Source of the DNA: Hyphomicrobium sp. | GTDB taxonomy: Bacteria; Pseudomonadota; Alphaproteobacteria; Rhizobiales; Hyphomicrobiaceae | Length of the DNA: 64,000 nucleotides | NCBI GenBank assembly: GCA_002928735.1 | Contig: PERL01000006.1 | Location: forward strand, 115,696-179,695 | Reading direction: 5' to 3' | In this document: one piece after another, positions 55,477-64,000 of the stretch | How the letters are laid out: every line of letters starts with the position of its first letter | Numbering within the stretch: position 1 is the stretch's first letter | Program-made: the position numbers and the translations under genes | The notes under the pieces: generated by a model | The model's database searches: none | Told to the model about the DNA's origin: nothing | Seen by the model: the letters and a program-made list of their open reading frames with translations, nothing else

Positions 55477-56478
55477 CTACTGCGCCGAGACAGTCTTCGC
55501 CGCCCCAGGCGAAGCCGCGGCCCGTGCAGCGGCGACAGCTTCGGCTGCAGCAGCTCTGGCTTCTTTCGCAGCCGCTGCTGCTTCAGCCGCGGCGCTTGCA
55601 GCAGCCGTCGCTGGCGTCTCAGTGCTCGGCGCAGCGACGGCCGCCGCCGTGGATGGCCGCCCAACTTGCACGGTCGCAGCTGCCGGTGTCGCGGGCTTCT
55701 TCTTCTGCGCCACCGGCTTTTTCTTCTCGGGCTTCGCAGGCTTTGCCGCTGGCTCGCTGCCCAGGAACCCGAAGATCGACGACAGCGGCGCGTTCTCGCT
55801 CACTCCGCCGGCATACGATTGCATCACGTGAACCTTTGCGCCCACCTTCGCGATCGACGCCAGATGCACCACATGCTCGTTCGTCAGCCGGAAGCAGCCC
55901 GACGAATTGGCGCGTCCCACTGTGCGATCGTTATTCGTGCCGTGAATGCGATAAATGGAGCTGCCCAGATAAAGCGCCCGCGCGCCTTGCGGGTTCTTCA
56001 TGCCGCCCGAAACCGTCACCGGCAGTCCCGGCACGCGTTCGCGCATCTCCGCCGGCGGCGTCCACGACGGCCATTCCGCGATGCGGCTGATCCGCTCCGT
56101 CCCCGTCCAGGTGAAGCCATCGCGCCCCACCGAGATCGGATAGGCGTAAGCCTTCTTGCCCGGCAGTACGAAATAGAGTTTGCGCGCCTGGGTATCGACG
56201 ATGATCGATCCCGGCTCCTCGGTCCGATCCAGATAGACGATCGGCGGAACGGCAGGCTTGAAGTCCGGCCGCTCGCCGCCCTCCATATATTTCGGATAGA
56301 CCGTCGGCTCATACGTCTTGCGGTTCGCCGCCCGCTCGGCTGCCTCCCGCTCTTCCCGTTCTCGCCGGTCGCTCTCGAACACAGGCCCGTTGTCGGACCA
56401 CATGTTCGCCCAAATCGGCTGTGAACCCATCATTAGGCCGGCGGCCACCACCGGCAATATGACGCGCAAATCAACCAT
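55477..56478 (-). CDS. L,D-transpeptidase (YkuD family) with Ala/Lys/Pro-rich tail
   Basis: 333 residues from ATG 56478 with GGAGA upstream. Signal peptide (MVDLRVILPVVAAGLMMGSQ), a charged linker with many Glu/Arg, and the YkuD domain with YRIHGTNNDRTVGRANSSGC (Cys195). The usual GCIR is GCFR here. A long C-terminal tail is first KPEKKKPVAQKKKPA, then strongly Ala/Glu-rich, as if it sits in the periplasm and binds wall or protein. Third YkuD enzyme in the window. Confidence 0.92.
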   Translation of the reverse strand: MVDLRVILPVVAAGLMMGSQPIWANMWSDNGPVFESDRREREEREAAERAANRKTYEPTVYPKYMEGGERPDFKPAVPPIVYLDRTEEPGSIIVDTQARKLYFVLPGKKAYAYPISVGRDGFTWTGTERISRIAEWPSWTPPAEMRERVPGLPVTVSGGMKNPQGARALYLGSSIYRIHGTNNDRTVGRANSSGCFRLTNEHVVHLASIAKVGAKVHVMQSYAGGVSENAPLSSIFGFLGSEPAAKPAKPEKKKPVAQKKKPATPAAATVQVGRPSTAAAVAAPSTETPATAAASAAAEAAAAAKEARAAAAEAVAAARAAASPGAAKTVSAQ

Positions 56479-56645
56479 GCGCCGTCTCCAATCACCCCTG
56501 TGCCGCCCGCGCAGCATCCCGGTCAATCAACACCGAGATACGCGAGCCGGGCAACCCCGGACAAGATCATACCCGCCCGTAAACCCACACCAAAAGATAA
56601 CTGTGGCCCCAATACGCCAATTTGGCCCTGAATTGTGACAGGTTG

Positions 56646-56692
56646 GACCTCCCCCTCTCCCCCGCGCGGGGAGAAGGCCGGGGGTGAGGGGC
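56646..56692. repeat. GC-rich palindromic intergenic repeat
   Basis: Imperfect palindrome CCTCCCCCTCTCCCCCGCGC to CGGGGGTGAGGGG between the third L,D-transpeptidase and the lipoprotein gene. It is related to the shorter copy at 53447-53478 in the opposite orientation. Confidence 0.6.
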
Positions 56693-56764
56693 GCGACGTG
56701 AGTGAGGGGCAGCCGCATCCGGGCTGTAAGTCACCCCTAGTCCGAATCCCGTATCAATCCCCCA

Positions 56765-57118
56765 CTACTGCGGACTGCGCTCCATACACCGCTTGGCCTG
56801 GCTCATCACCTCGTCGGGCGACAGTGTCTCAAGCAAGCTCGCGCGATGAGCCTTCACCTCGGTGAAAGCGTCGGCCTCCTTCAGTCCTTTGGGAATGGAA
56901 TAGGCGTTGAGATACGTCATGGACGTCACCAAGGCGCGTTTCGCCAACTCAGGATCGTTGTCCACTTTTCCGCTTACAACTAGCGAGTTTGCAGCACTGA
57001 TCATAGCCGAGCAGTTGAGGTTGGCATTCACCCCGCTGACGTCGTCACCACCGGACGGCCCGCACGCAGCTAAAACACAGCAGCAGAAGGCTCCGCATAA
57101 CACTGCAACGCGCGCCAT
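56765..57118 (-). CDS. Small lipoprotein, function unknown
   Basis: 117 residues from ATG 57118 with AAGGG upstream. Lipoprotein signal MARVAVLCGAFCCCVLAAC with lipobox LAAC. The mature part is Asn/Asp/Ser-rich with two later Cys (NLNCSAM and AKRCMERS) that may form a disulfide. No family recognised. It lies directly downstream of the MFS-acyltransferase gene on the same strand (gap 33 bases), so it may belong to that operon. Confidence 0.72.
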   Translation of the reverse strand: MARVAVLCGAFCCCVLAACGPSGGDDVSGVNANLNCSAMISAANSLVVSGKVDNDPELAKRALVTSMTYLNAYSIPKGLKEADAFTEVKAHRASLLETLSPDEVMSQAKRCMERSPQ

Positions 57119-57151
57119 CGTGTATCCCTTCAATTTATGTGCACCAGCGCC

Positions 57152-60100
57152 TCACGCCGCCGTCTTCGGCTCACCCGCCGCCACAACCGGTTCCTCCACC
57201 AGCGCCACTGGTTTCGCCGGCCGGCTTCCGAGCGTCTCCTTCACGAGCTTTGTCGCCGACACGTAGTCCGGCTTGCCTGAACCCAAGAGCGGAATGCCAT
57301 CCACCACCAAAATCTCCGCCGGCACGTTCAATTCCGACAGACCCTTGGCCTTCACGAGCCGCTGGAACTGATCCCGCGCGATCCCCTTGTCCGTCGTCAG
57401 CAACACGAGCTTCTCGCCCTTGCGCGCATCCGGTACCGAGACCACGATCGTCACGAGACTCGGCCAGAGTTCCGCCGACAAGGCCTCCACCGCAGAAAGT
57501 GACACCATCTCGCCCGCGATCTTGGCAAACCGCTTCGCGCGGCCCTTGATCGTGATGAAGCCCTGCGCATCGATGGCAACGATATCGCCCGTGTCGTGCC
57601 AGCCCTCGGCCGGCGGCTCAAGCACGCCCGGATTTTCCGTCCGCATGTAGCCGAGCATCACATTCGGACCACGCACATAAAGCCGTCCGCCGTCCTCGAT
57701 GCCGGGCACCGGCTCCAGCCGCGCTTCCATCAGCGGCGCAAGACGTCCGACCGTGCCCGACTTGTTCGACAGCGGCGTGTTGATGGCCAGCACCGGCGCC
57801 GTTTCCGTCACGCCGTAGCCTTCCAGAATGCGCACGCCGAACTTCTCCATATACGTCTGGCGCGTGCGATCCTTCACCGCCTCCGCGCCGGAAACGATCA
57901 GGCGAATGCGGTGGAAGTCATACGGATGCGCCGAGCGGGCATAGCCGGTGAGGAACGTATCGGTGCCGAACATGATCGTCGAATTCGAGCCGTAAACGAG
58001 TTCCGGCACGATGCGATAGTGCAGCGGCGACGGATAAAGATAAACCGGCACGCCGCCGATCAGCGGCATCACGAGACCGCCCGTCAGCCCGAACGAGTGA
58101 AACACCGGCATCACGTTGAACACTTTGTCCTGCCCGTTCACCGCGATGCGATGCAGACACTGGAACGCGTTCGCTAGTAGATTTTTATGGCTGAGAACGA
58201 CGCCCTTCGGCGTGCCCTCCGAACCCGACGTAAACAGGATCGCCGCCGGATCGTCTGGCTTGCGCTGCGCTAGCGCCTTGGAGCCCTGCAACAGACCCTT
58301 GATCTTGTCGCCGGTCCCGATCGTCGCCTTCACGTCCTCTAGATAGACGATCTTCACCACAGCCGACAGCTTCTCCACCGCCTCGCCGAGCTTCGCCTTC
58401 TCCACGAACGCGCGCGAGGTCAGAACAACATCGACCTTTGCCGCCTGACAGGCGTAGATCATGTTCTGCGCGCCGGCTGAGAAGTTCAGCATCGCCGCCA
58501 CGCGCCCGATCGATTGCAACGCAAAGAACGTCACCGCCACGCCCGCCGCATTCGGCAAGAGCACGCCGACGGCGGCCCCTTCCGGTGCCAGCGGTGCGAT
58601 CTTGGCGCCCAGAACCTGCGCCCCAACGATCAGCTTCTTGTATGAGAGCTTCGTGCCGAGCGCGTCTTCGATGGCGGGCTTGCCCGTATCACGGTTTGCC
58701 TTCGCTTCGACGAGTGCGGAGAACAATGTCTGATCGAGGTTTGCCGTCAGCACGGCCGTGTTGACCATGATGTCCTGCAGCGCCGCGCCCGCCGCCTGAC
58801 GCCGCGCCTTGCCGCGCAGCGTTTGGTCAACAGGCAGCTTCACCGGCGGCAGGATCGTCACCGTCGTCTTCGGAAACCACGACTTCTTGGTCTGATACTT
58901 ATTAAGATAGCCGAAGTGCGACCGCTCAAGCCCATCAATGCGCACCGGCACCACGATGGCATCCGCCTTGTCGGCAATCATCGCCGTGCCGTCATAGACC
59001 TTCATCAACCCGCCGGTCGTCGTAAGACGCCCTTCCGGGAAGATGACGAGCGTATCGCCGGCCTTCACGTCATTGATGAGATGCCGCGTCGACAGCGGCT
59101 TCGTCGGATCGATCGGATGCACCTTGGCGAGCTGCAGAAACGGCTTCACCCACCAGCGCTGCGCGATTCCCGTATCGATCGCGTACGACGCGAAGTCCGG
59201 CATGATCGAATGCATCAAAGCCGCATCGAGAAAGCTGACATGGTTCGGCGCGATGATCGCGCGCGTCCCCGCCGCCGGCAGGTTTTCCATGCCCTTCACT
59301 TCAAGCCGCAGGAACGTCTTGAACAGGAACATGGCGAGGTCTTTCAGGCCATGCTTGCCCCACGCTTTCAGAACGAGGCCAAGCACGACGAGGTTCGCAA
59401 CGCCCAGAATGAGGAACAGAGACGCCGTCGAATATCCGGCCCACTGCAGCGCCGCCAGAATGAGGCTCGCACCGACCATGAAACCGGCCGACAGCACGTT
59501 GCACGCCGCCACCACGCGCGCCTTGTGATCGTCGCGTGCCCACAGCTGCACGGCCGCGAACGACGGCACGATGAACAACCCGCCCGCAAGCGACAGCACA
59601 AACAGGCCGGAAGCCAAACGAAGGCCCGTGAAGCTGGCAAGAAATCCCTGAACGCCGAGCGGCTCAACCGCGCGCACGACACCTGACGCCGTCCAGGCAA
59701 GCTCCAGGCACGCCACAGCCATCAGAAATGCGCCGACCGGCACCAGCGCCATGTTCGGACGCATTTTGCTGGCTTTCGCCGCGAGAAACGAACCAACGGC
59801 AATGCCGACCGTGAACACGAGCAGGCCGAGCGTGATCACGCCCTGCGTGCCGTTCATCCCGTCTTTCAGCATCACCGGCAGCAGCGAGAGCGCCACCGCG
59901 CCGACCAGCCAGAACCAGCTCGTAATCAGACCGCCCGTCCATAGGCGCCGGTCTTCGCGCAACTCATGGATGAGCGCGAAAGTCGATGTCAGCGGATTTT
60001 TCGTAATGACGAGATCGGGCGCCGCCGCCCCGGTCTTCGGAATAAACCGCGCCGCCACCCAGCACAGTACGGAGAGCACGACGATGGCCACCGGCAGTTC

Positions 60101-60610
60101 CCATGCCGTGCCTTCCGGATGCACCATCAGCCCGCCGGCGATTGTGCCGATCAGGATCGCGGCAAACGTCGCGCTCTCGACCAGCGCGTTGCCGGCCGAG
60201 ATTTCCTTTTTGTCGAGAATGCTGGGGAGGATACCGTATTTGATCGGCCCGAACAGTGCCGCCATGACGCCGAAGCCGCCGAGCGCCATGAACAGCACCG
60301 GCACGGAGTTGAACCAGAAGCCAGCCGCCGCCACCAACGCAATCGGGATCTCGAACCGCTTCAGCCACTCAGCCAATTCCGCCTTGTCGTACTTGTCGGC
60401 CCACTCGCCGCCCAACGCTGAGAGGAAGAAGAACGGCGCTACAAGCACCGCGCCGGCAAGCGCCACGAGCGATGCCCCCTCCGCTTCCCCGATCTTGAAC
60501 AAGATCAGGATGACGAGCGCGTTTTTGACGAAGTTGTCGTTCAGCGCCGAAAGAAACTGGCACCAGAACAGGCTGGCAAAACGGCGGGTCTTCAAGAGGT
60601 CGGGAAACAT
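57152..60610 (-). CDS. aas: Lysophospholipid transporter/2-acylglycerophosphoethanolamine acyltransferase fusion (LplT-Aas)
   Basis: 1152 residues from ATG 60610 with AGGACG upstream. Three joined parts: an MFS-type lysophospholipid flippase (about 1-400, starting RRFASLFWCQFLSALNDNFV), a PlsC acyltransferase with NHVSFLD (HxxxxD at about 456) and FPEGRLTTTG, and an AMP-forming acyl-ACP/CoA ligase with AILFTSGSEGTPKGVVLSHK (about 788). It takes in lysophospholipid and re-acylates it, repairing inner-membrane lipids. A small gene precedes it at 60660, and the operator-like repeats near 60900 lie in the promoter region. Confidence 0.92.
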   Translation of the reverse strand: MFPDLLKTRRFASLFWCQFLSALNDNFVKNALVILILFKIGEAEGASLVALAGAVLVAPFFFLSALGGEWADKYDKAELAEWLKRFEIPIALVAAAGFWFNSVPVLFMALGGFGVMAALFGPIKYGILPSILDKKEISAGNALVESATFAAILIGTIAGGLMVHPEGTAWELPVAIVVLSVLCWVAARFIPKTGAAAPDLVITKNPLTSTFALIHELREDRRLWTGGLITSWFWLVGAVALSLLPVMLKDGMNGTQGVITLGLLVFTVGIAVGSFLAAKASKMRPNMALVPVGAFLMAVACLELAWTASGVVRAVEPLGVQGFLASFTGLRLASGLFVLSLAGGLFIVPSFAAVQLWARDDHKARVVAACNVLSAGFMVGASLILAALQWAGYSTASLFLILGVANLVVLGLVLKAWGKHGLKDLAMFLFKTFLRLEVKGMENLPAAGTRAIIAPNHVSFLDAALMHSIMPDFASYAIDTGIAQRWWVKPFLQLAKVHPIDPTKPLSTRHLINDVKAGDTLVIFPEGRLTTTGGLMKVYDGTAMIADKADAIVVPVRIDGLERSHFGYLNKYQTKKSWFPKTTVTILPPVKLPVDQTLRGKARRQAAGAALQDIMVNTAVLTANLDQTLFSALVEAKANRDTGKPAIEDALGTKLSYKKLIVGAQVLGAKIAPLAPEGAAVGVLLPNAAGVAVTFFALQSIGRVAAMLNFSAGAQNMIYACQAAKVDVVLTSRAFVEKAKLGEAVEKLSAVVKIVYLEDVKATIGTGDKIKGLLQGSKALAQRKPDDPAAILFTSGSEGTPKGVVLSHKNLLANAFQCLHRIAVNGQDKVFNVMPVFHSFGLTGGLVMPLIGGVPVYLYPSPLHYRIVPELVYGSNSTIMFGTDTFLTGYARSAHPYDFHRIRLIVSGAEAVKDRTRQTYMEKFGVRILEGYGVTETAPVLAINTPLSNKSGTVGRLAPLMEARLEPVPGIEDGGRLYVRGPNVMLGYMRTENPGVLEPPAEGWHDTGDIVAIDAQGFITIKGRAKRFAKIAGEMVSLSAVEALSAELWPSLVTIVVSVPDARKGEKLVLLTTDKGIARDQFQRLVKAKGLSELNVPAEILVVDGIPLLGSGKPDYVSATKLVKETLGSRPAKPVALVEEPVVAAGEPKTAA

Positions 60611-60659
60611 GGTTGGACGTCCTACAGATACGCAAAGGGGCTGACGGTGGGCGGCCGGG

Positions 60660-60875
60660 CTAAGCCGCGCGTTTGAAGTGAGTATCGCCCGCAACATGGT
60701 TAAAGAACGGCTCAACACATGCCGCTTTTCCATTGATTGAATGGGATTTTCCTACCCCGCGCGCGATCCATTGTGGCGGCCGGCCGGGGGCCTCCAGTTC
60801 AGGGGTGTCCTGATTGAGCAGCGGCGCGTCGGCGACGGCCGAACCCAAGAACACGCGGGCCAAACGATCAAACAT
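60660..60875 (-). CDS. Small conserved-looking protein upstream of aas
   Basis: 71 residues from ATG 60875 (MFDRLARVFLGSAVADAPLL) with a very good AGGAGAG site 6 bases upstream, which is the main support. The rest (QWIARGVGKSHSINGKAACV, FFNHVAGDTHFKRAA) is not assigned. It precedes aas on the same strand with a 49-base gap, so it is probably the first gene of that operon. Confidence 0.6.
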   Translation of the reverse strand: MFDRLARVFLGSAVADAPLLNQDTPELEAPGRPPQWIARGVGKSHSINGKAACVEPFFNHVAGDTHFKRAA

Positions 60876-60895
60876 AGCGGTCTCTCCTATCGCGA

Positions 60896-60908
60896 TGAAC
60901 ATTGTTCA
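60896..60908. promoter_or_regulatory. Inverted-repeat operator 1 (TGAAC-ATT-GTTCA)
   Basis: TGAACATTGTTCA has perfect five-base arms around a three-base centre, a shape typical of TetR-family operators. It lies 21 bases upstream of the ATG at 60875. Confidence 0.6.
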
Positions 60909-60914
60909 AAAGCC

Positions 60915-60942
60915 AATATACATCGACGTGAACAAAGTTCAA
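60915..60942 (-). promoter_or_regulatory. Sigma-70-like promoter with overlapping operator 2 (TGAAC-AAA-GTTCA)
   Basis: On the minus strand, -35 TTGAAC (60937-60942) and -10 TATATT (60915-60920) are 16 bases apart. A second inverted repeat TGAACAAAGTTCA (60929-60941) covers the -35. Its centre is 33 bases from that of operator 1, about three helical turns. Confidence 0.6.
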
Positions 60943-61052
60943 TAGGAAAACGACTGCTCCGTATTGAAGGGTTACCGCATCGGAAATTGGGGGGCAGGCA
61001 CGCACCTGACCCGCAGCGCCGGCCGTCAATCCGCAAAGCGAGGCGGCAGCCC

Positions 61053-63080
61053 TTACCGGCTCGCCGTCATCACGGGAGCGCGCCGCATCAGCTCCTCGAT
61101 CCGCGCCCGCTCGCGCTGGAAGTCGGCCAGATCCTTGCCCGCAAGCTTGCGCTCGCGCGGCACCTGGATCGATGTCGGATCGACGAAGCGGGTGTTGATC
61201 AGCACCTCGTAGTGCAAATGCGGGCCCGACGACAAACCCGTCGAACCGACATAGCCGATCACCTGCCCCTGCCGCACCTTCACACCCGGCTGCACACCCG
61301 GTGCGATGCGCACCATGTGGCTATAAGCGGTCTGATAGCCGTTCGCATGCCGGATACGAACGTAGTTGCCATTGTATCCCTTGTGCCGGGCCTCTTCGAT
61401 GGTGCCAGTGCCGGCCGCCAGGATCGGCGTGCCGACCGGTGCCGCCCAGTCCACACCCGTATGCATCTTGCGCACGCCAAGCAGCGGATGGTGGCGCAGA
61501 CCAAAGCCCGACGTCAGCCGCAAGTCGCCGCGGATCGGCTTGCGCATCAGAAATTTCCGCGAGTTGTTCCCATCCTTGTCGTAGTAGTCGACCTCGCCGT
61601 CCGTCGAACGGAAACGGAAATAACTCGACGTTTCGCCGCCCGTTGTAATCGCCGTGTACAGCAATTCGCCCGGCGGACCGTCCGCGCCGTTGTCCTGCTT
61701 CAGATCGAAAAAGAACTCAGCGGTGTCGTCCGCGCGCAGCCGCCGCCGGAAGTCCGTTTCCGACGCATGCACCCGCAGCACTTGTTGAATGGTCTCACCG
61801 GGCACCTGCTGCACAAGGCTCGCGTGATAGAGACTGGCATAGAGCGTGGCACTCAGCCCGCTATCAGACGGCGCGAGCCGCTCCGGCATGAACTTCTGCT
61901 CCGGCGGCGTCGCGCTCGCGATGAAGTCACCGCCGGCACTCCGGCTCACAGTGACGTAATGCTCGTGCCCATCGCCAAACACCGAAAGCCGCGTCGGTTC
62001 GAATTTACTGGCATCATCCAGCGAGGGCACGAGCGTGATGTGCACCTCTTGGCCCGCCTTCAAATTTTCATCGCGGAATATCGTCTCTGCTGACGCCAGA
62101 ATTTCACGAACGACCCACGTTTCAGCGCCCGTCGCAGCGAGAATTTTTGCCAGCGTATCGCGCGGCCCAACCTTCACCACGCGCGTCGTCAGACCTTCGA
62201 TCTCTTCATCAGGCTCGTCGGCCTCGACCAGCGTCTTGGCGAGATTCGTTGTGTTCGGCGCCTCTTGCGGGGCGGCAGCGGCTGCCACCGTCGGGTCCGT
62301 GCCTGCCTCCACCAGAGGCGCTTCCGCTGCAGCGGTATCCGCGCCAACATCGAAGCTGGCACGCTGCACGAGATCGTCGACCTCGCCCACGTCCATTTCC
62401 TGTCCGTCTTCGCCAGGTAGAAATCCGCCCAGCAATTCGACAACGCGCACGTTCACATCGCGGTTCTGCGAAATCGTTTCGTCTTCGCGATTGCTCACAA
62501 CCGGTTTGCTGTCCGCATAAAGCTTGAGCGGATTGAACGGCGGAATGACATCGGTGTAGTTCGCCGGCACGGGTGCGAGCCGTGAAACGATGCGCACGTA
62601 GGGCTTTGCGTAAATATACTCGCGCCCATTCCGCCGCTGCTTCAATGTCTCGTGGATGATGTAGCGCGTCGATGTTGCCCCCGTCGTGATTTGCAGCCGG
62701 TCCGTTTTTGCAACCGCCCAATTCAATCCGTCGTCCGGACGGTGCGGCGCGGGCATCGGAGCCATGGCCGCGTCCATGCGCAGCCGGTCGAGCGTCGGCA
62801 TCCGCCCTTCGGCGACATCGCGCGGATCGGTCGACCCATAGATCACAACGATAATGGCAACGGCGCCAACGGCTGCGGCCAGCACCGTGCTGAGAAGCCA
62901 TCGAAACCGCCCGCTCTGACGGCTATCTGCATGATCGGCCGCATACACGTCGGCGCGCGCGCCGCGGCCACGCGACCCGCGATAGAGATGGGGCAGTCCG
63001 TTGGGATGGTCGGACGAGCGGGCGCGCACCGGGCGGAGCCCCGGGCGCGTGCGCGGCCGATGTCGGATGTGATGAACCAA
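61053..63080 (-). CDS. Membrane-anchored M23-family peptidoglycan endopeptidase
   Basis: About 675 residues; the frame begins at a TTG (63080) with GGGGGA upstream, start uncertain. One membrane helix (about 63-82, LLSTVLAAAVGAVAIIVVIY), a LysM/G5-like middle (VVKVGPRDTLAKILAATGAE, AGQEVHITLVPSLDD) and a C-terminal M23 (LytM) domain with HTGVDWAAP (about 538) and HLHYEV (about 620), so all zinc ligands are present. It should cut peptide crosslinks during growth or division, like RgsM/MepM proteins. It is the last gene before the rRNA leader. Confidence 0.9.
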   Translation of the reverse strand: MVHHIRHRPRTRPGLRPVRARSSDHPNGLPHLYRGSRGRGARADVYAADHADSRQSGRFRWLLSTVLAAAVGAVAIIVVIYGSTDPRDVAEGRMPTLDRLRMDAAMAPMPAPHRPDDGLNWAVAKTDRLQITTGATSTRYIIHETLKQRRNGREYIYAKPYVRIVSRLAPVPANYTDVIPPFNPLKLYADSKPVVSNREDETISQNRDVNVRVVELLGGFLPGEDGQEMDVGEVDDLVQRASFDVGADTAAAEAPLVEAGTDPTVAAAAAPQEAPNTTNLAKTLVEADEPDEEIEGLTTRVVKVGPRDTLAKILAATGAETWVVREILASAETIFRDENLKAGQEVHITLVPSLDDASKFEPTRLSVFGDGHEHYVTVSRSAGGDFIASATPPEQKFMPERLAPSDSGLSATLYASLYHASLVQQVPGETIQQVLRVHASETDFRRRLRADDTAEFFFDLKQDNGADGPPGELLYTAITTGGETSSYFRFRSTDGEVDYYDKDGNNSRKFLMRKPIRGDLRLTSGFGLRHHPLLGVRKMHTGVDWAAPVGTPILAAGTGTIEEARHKGYNGNYVRIRHANGYQTAYSHMVRIAPGVQPGVKVRQGQVIGYVGSTGLSSGPHLHYEVLINTRFVDPTSIQVPRERKLAGKDLADFQRERARIEELMRRAPVMTASR

Positions 63081-63564
63081 ACGGCGTCCCCCGGATCCCC
63101 AACAACGTGCCCGGCAACATCCCCAAGGGTCTGCCCCAGGGACCTGCTAGGACGTGCCACATCAAAGCCGGAACACTCGCTCCAACTTCATGCGTCCGCA
63201 GAATGTCCGCTGTTCGCGGCCCTGCGGTCAATCAAAACGGCTGATTTGTCGGGCACTTTTGTGGCGGACACCCCACCCATCCCGTGCATGAGCTCCATCG
63301 CGAGTCCGCCGCTGGCAGAGTGCACTGCCGTTGTGAATCGTGCCGCAGTGCACCACGGGGCCATCTCCGGGCCCTCAAAAGCCGCTGCTTTTTGCCCACG
63401 CAGATCCCCAGGCGACCCATTTTGCCCCGATCCGGTCACCGCCGATGACCCGAATCCGCCCGCGCCAGCCAACTTTAGCCTGTGTGGATAACCATAAAAT
63501 CCAAACGATTTCATTGTCTTGGCGTGTCCCGAACGCAATTCCGAAGATTTTTTAAATTCGGTTG

Positions 63565-63593
63565 TTGACACCGGGCCGGGGTTTGTATTTATT
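63565..63593 (+). promoter_or_regulatory. Likely rRNA promoter
   Basis: A consensus -35 TTGACA (63565-63570) is followed after 15-17 bases by the AT-rich TATTTATT (63586-63593) as -10. It is about 400 bases upstream of 16S, a usual distance. No coding gene is supported between 63081 and 63973. Confidence 0.55.
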
Positions 63594-63704
63594 CGGTCCT
63601 TGTCGGGGCGCCACGGTGCTTCGCCGGCCCGCGACGGGCATTGCTCTTCTTGAAACCTCGGTTCTTCGCCGGGACTACCCGGAAAGAGCCCTGTTGTCTC
63701 AAAA

Positions 63705-63755
63705 GCCAATCTAGCAAGATTGGCTCGAGTACTTGTCGCTGGCCTTGCTCTTTGA
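63705..63755 (+). promoter_or_regulatory. rRNA leader antitermination signals (boxB hairpin and boxA)
   Basis: GCCAATCT (63705-63712) and AGATTGGC (63717-63724) form a perfect eight-pair hairpin with loop AGCA. Then comes boxA-like TGCTCTTTGA (63746-63755). This is the Nus-factor antitermination arrangement found in rRNA leaders. Confidence 0.7.
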
Positions 63756-63973
63756 AAATTGAAAACGGAAGAAAGAGAAACGCAGGCGGCGGAGTCCTGG
63801 CGAGATCTCGAGCCCTCACGGGTTCAAGGTCGACAGATACTCTGGCGATATCTGCGTTTCAAAATACCATCACCATAATGCGCGGCCAGCAATGGAAGCG
63901 TATTGTGTGAAGGTGCCCGTGACGCAGTAATATCCTTGGAGATACCTCCAAGCCGATCCAGAAATCAGACTTT

Positions 63974-64000
63974 CAACTTGAGAGTTTGATCCTGGCTCAG
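63974..64000 (+). rRNA. 16S ribosomal RNA, 5' end only
   Basis: CAACTTGAGAGTTTGATCCT continuing GGCTCAG is the conserved 5' end of 16S rRNA (27F primer region). The gene continues beyond the window; mature end placed by analogy with E. coli numbering. Confidence 0.97.

Noticed and set aside
63188..63709. 173-residue minus-strand frame just upstream of the rRNA promoter region
   Set aside because: No ribosome site, no recognisable domain, and it overlaps the likely rRNA promoter; composition looks like non-coding leader sequence.

Overview
The window (about 62-65% GC by eye) comes from a chromosome of an alphaproteobacterium, most likely Hyphomicrobiales (Rhizobiales). Four things point there: SOS boxes of the alphaproteobacterial form GTTC-N7-GTTC, an imuA-imuB-dnaE2 mutasome, a Zur/Znu zinc system with a palindromic GTTAT-N3-ATAAC operator, and several YkuD L,D-transpeptidases. 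A serine-glyoxylate aminotransferase hints at serine-cycle methylotrophy (Hyphomicrobium-like), but this is not proven. The last 27 bases are the 5' end of a 16S rRNA gene.

Layout. 1-1255: end of a polysaccharide flippase and a CAP-domain lipoprotein. 1671-6224: an unrecognised protein followed by a dual P-loop HerA-type ATPase. 6225-7082: no large gene, but long nested inverted repeats. 7083-8412: anti-sigma/ECF sigma pair, divergent from a class A penicillin-binding protein (8623-11112) and a fumarylacetoacetase-family enzyme. 12127-16942: a TadG-like VWA protein and a giant membrane/coiled-coil protein. 17188-19493: Zur box, zur, znuC, znuB. 19590-23916: core genes ispG and hisA bracket an islet with an HsdR-N-like nuclease, a Cas2-fold-like small protein and a small protein ending in a beta-clamp motif. 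The last two have three perfect LexA boxes around them. 23923-29053: L,D-transpeptidase, small membrane protein, ubiE, FAD oxidase, ggt and a secreted C2-like protein. 29270-35289: SOS mutasome dnaE2-imuB-imuA with its LexA boxes. 35670-39542: L,D-transpeptidase, znuA, and a DUF1007-NicO pair. 39645-46505: thioredoxin-like protein, orphan TRAP-type binding protein, then an operon of coiled-coil protein, trans-envelope OmpA-domain protein, Rab-like GTPase, histidine kinase and receiver. 46593-53420: sgaA, amidase, MOSC protein, clpB. 53421-57118: a segment flanked by a duplicated clpB 3' end, a Bcs1-like AAA ATPase, a third L,D-transpeptidase and a lipoprotein. 57152-63080: a phospholipid-remodelling MFS-acyltransferase-ligase fusion under tandem inverted-repeat operators, and an M23 endopeptidase. 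63081-64000: rRNA promoter, leader and start of 16S.

How the parts work together. Zinc uptake is split over two loci (zur-znuCB and znuA with DUF1007/NicO), joined by a strong and a weak candidate Zur site. DNA-damage response is also split: the imu operon and the 22.2-23.1 kb islet share the same LexA box type. Envelope biogenesis is heavily represented (one class A PBP, three L,D-transpeptidases, one M23 peptidase, one OmpA-type peptidoglycan-binding protein). The two parts I consider most likely to be undescribed systems are the SOS islet with a UmuC-like clamp motif and the GTPase/OmpA/two-component envelope operon. The HerA-type ATPase pair is a third candidate.
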